From: Geopseudomonas sagittaria | Lineage (GTDB): Bacteria; Pseudomonadota; Gammaproteobacteria; Pseudomonadales; Pseudomonadaceae | Direction of reading: 5' to 3' | NCBI RefSeq assembly: GCF_900115715.1 | Contig: NZ_FOXM01000004.1 | Coordinates: 186,001 to 250,000 of the forward strand | DNA length: 64,000 nt | Shown: piece after piece, positions 62,512-64,000 of the stretch | Layout: each line of letters begins with the position of its first letter | Numbering within the stretch: position 1 is the stretch's first letter | Notes under the pieces: generated by a model | Told to the model about the DNA's origin: nothing | Database searches by the model: none | Seen by the model: the letters and a program-made list of their open reading frames with translations, nothing else | Made by a program: the position numbers and the translations under genes

Positions 62512-64000
62512 CATTCCAGCTGGATCAGTGGCGCCTCGCCCTCGCCGCGGAACGGCAGCTGCGGCATGATCTCGTGCCCCTCGCCCAGGCCCAGCAGCAG
62601 CACGTTGCGCAGGCTCTGGCCGATCCGGCTGGCGTAGCCCAGATCGTTCATCAGCGAGCTGGCGTGCAGGCCGTCCAGGCGCTTCTCGCGCACCGCGGCG
62701 AACAGCCGCTCGCGGAACGCCGCGTCGAAGCTCGCCGCCTGGTTGTCGAACAGCTCCAGCCGCGCCCTGAGCGCTTCGGCCGGCAGATCCAGCAGGCTGA
62801 TCGCACGCATCTCGCGCAGCACCCAGAGCAACTGGCGACGCAGGTCGGCATAGGCCGCGCTGACCGCCGGCTCGCCGTCGTTCAGCAGGCGGCCGAGGTT
62901 CTTCTGCAGGTGCTTGGCGTCCTTCACCGCATCCACCAGCTGCAGCGCCACCAGTTGGCTGGCCAGCCAGGCGCGGCTGTGCGCCTCGTCCAGATTGACC
63001 TCCAGGCGCCCCATGTAGCTCAGCAGGTCGCCGTACACTCCCTTGATATGCCGCTGGTACAGCTGCTCGGCATCCAGCGCGCGCCCGGCCGTCTGCGCCG
63101 AGCGGCGCAGCAGCGCCTCGTCGACCTGCGCGCTGCTCAGCTGGTCGACCGGCAGGTACAGCGCGTGGCAGATCACCTCCAGGCTGAGACGCGCCAGATG
63201 CTGCAGCTCGCGAGCCACCGCCTGTACCGCGGCCTCGGCCGAACCCAGCGCACTGTCGTCCAGATAGCGGGCATGGGTGACCGCCGGCACCGACACCTGC
63301 GCCGCGCCCTGCACCTCGGCAATCAGCACCGCGGGCTCCGCCAGCTCGGGCAGCCAGCGCTCCAGGCGCACCGCCAGTCCCTTGTGCCAGGGCACGAACA
63401 GCAGCACGCCGAGGGTGTTGAACAGGGTGTGGAACAGCGCCAGCTGGAGCAGGGCGTTGTCGCCCAGACCGAGCCAGGCGGCGACCTGCCCGGTCAGCGC
63501 CGCCAGCGGCGCGACCAGCACGATGGTCAACAGTGCCGTGCCCAGGTTGAACAGCACATGGCCGAGGGCCAGACGCTTGCCGGCGCGCGCGCCGCCGAGC
63601 GAGCCGAGCACGGCGGTGACCGTGGTGCCGAGGTTGGCGCCGATGGCCAGCGCGAAGGCCTGCTCGAGGCCGATCTGCCCGCCCGCCAGGGCGGTCAGGG
63701 TCAGCATCAGCGCCGCATGGCTGGACTGCAGCAGCACCGTCGCCAGCAGGCCGACGCCGACGAACAGCAGGGTGCCGAGCAACCCCGGCACCTGGATGCT
63801 GGCCGGATCCAGCCAGGCGGTGGCGCCGGAGAAACCGCTCTGCATCAGGTCGATGCCGAGAAACAGCAGGCAGATGCCGAGCAGCACCCGGCCGACGCCC
63901 CTGGCCTTCGGGCCGTTGAAGCCGAGCAGGATGCCGACCACCGCCAGCGGCAGGGCCAGAGCGCTGAGGCTGGCGCTCTGCCCGGCCAGCGCCAGCAGCC
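62511..64000 (-). CDS. Na/Pi cotransporter family protein, 5' end outside window
   Basis: The visible ~496 residues belong to a NptA/YjbB-like sodium-phosphate symporter. Two QSS-type repeats are expected: one is ATVLLQSSHAALMLTLTALAGGQIGLEQAFALAIGANLGTTVTAVLGSLGG; the other lies upstream and is at least partly missing. The C-terminal ~200 residues form a PhoU-like helical domain (from about AEAAVQAVARELQHLARLSLEVI). The frame is open to the last base, so the start is outside. It transports phosphate or a related anion; regulation is not visible. Confidence 0.88.
   Translation of the reverse strand, partial: LLALAGQSASLSALALPLAVVGILLGFNGPKARGVGRVLLGICLLFLGIDLMQSGFSGATAWLDPASIQVPGLLGTLLFVGVGLLATVLLQSSHAALMLTLTALAGGQIGLEQAFALAIGANLGTTVTAVLGSLGGARAGKRLALGHVLFNLGTALLTIVLVAPLAALTGQVAAWLGLGDNALLQLALFHTLFNTLGVLLFVPWHKGLAVRLERWLPELAEPAVLIAEVQGAAQVSVPAVTHARYLDDSALGSAEAAVQAVARELQHLARLSLEVICHALYLPVDQLSSAQVDEALLRRSAQTAGRALDAEQLYQRHIKGVYGDLLSYMGRLEVNLDEAHSRAWLASQLVALQLVDAVKDAKHLQKNLGRLLNDGEPAVSAAYADLRRQLLWVLREMRAISLLDLPAEALRARLELFDNQAASFDAAFRERLFAAVREKRLDGLHASSLMNDLGYASRIGQSLRNVLLLGLGEGHEIMPQLPFRGEGEAPLIQLE

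Overview
The window is high-GC chromosomal DNA from a gammaproteobacterium of the genus Pseudomonas in the broad sense. Three things point there: a complete Pil-Chp chemosensory cluster with a ChpA of about 2472 residues, a RpoH preceded by an AlgU-type promoter, and a gene order from about 9.6 kb to 62.5 kb that follows, in reverse, the P. aeruginosa PAO1 block from about PA0432 (sahH) to PA0362 (fdx1) as I remember it. The species cannot be named from sequence alone. I saw no insertion sequence, prophage, CRISPR array, tRNA or rRNA gene.

Layout. 1-7.05 kb: the end of rmlD, then the two-component genes dctB-dctD and the C4-dicarboxylate TRAP transporter dctPQM, with a near-perfect sigma-54 promoter and two DctD-type palindromes before dctP. 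7.1-9.3 kb: ligB facing a lipoprotein cytochrome c'. 9.4-14.2 kb: S-adenosylhomocysteine (SAH) riboswitch, ahcY, metF, and an RhlE-type RNA helicase. 14.2-18.7 kb: a potassium-channel-like protein, YceI, cytochrome b561, bioA and rsmE. 18.7-32.2 kb (minus strand): pilG-pilH-pilI-pilJ-pilK-chpA-chpB-chpC, the twitching-motility signalling operon. 32.4-38.2 kb: gshB, a TonB3-like gene, yqgE, ruvX, pyrR, pyrB and the non-catalytic pyrC'. 38.3-41.0 kb (minus): a TM2 protein and the pilus retraction ATPases pilU and pilT. 41.1-48.0 kb: yggS-proC-yggT-yggU-metX-metW-DUF4426-rdgB-hemW-DUF3392. 48.1-50.5 kb (minus): trmB, thiG, thiS, DUF423. 50.6-51.8 kb: a cupin protein and mtgA. 51.9-55.8 kb (minus): rpoH, ftsX, ftsE, ftsY. 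56-62.5 kb: an M16 peptidase pair, rsmD, a three-PAS diguanylate cyclase, coaD and a ferredoxin. The window ends inside a Na/Pi cotransporter gene.

How the genes work together. Three themes recur. (1) Type IV pilus control: PilGHIJK/ChpABC sense and signal, PilT/PilU retract the pilus, and the TonB3-like gene lies next to pilG. (2) The methionine/SAM cycle: ahcY, metF, metX and metW, with SAH sensed by the riboswitch. (3) C4-dicarboxylate uptake under DctB/DctD and sigma-54. Most of the rest is conserved housekeeping. I found no clearly new system. The most notable points are the regulatory sites (sigma-54 promoter with tandem palindromes, SAH riboswitch with a hairpin over the Shine-Dalgarno, AlgU promoter of rpoH), the altered phosphotransfer sites and 36-bp repeat linker in ChpA, and local differences from PAO1 (no mexAB-oprM, no chpD/chpE, dct genes directly after rmlD).
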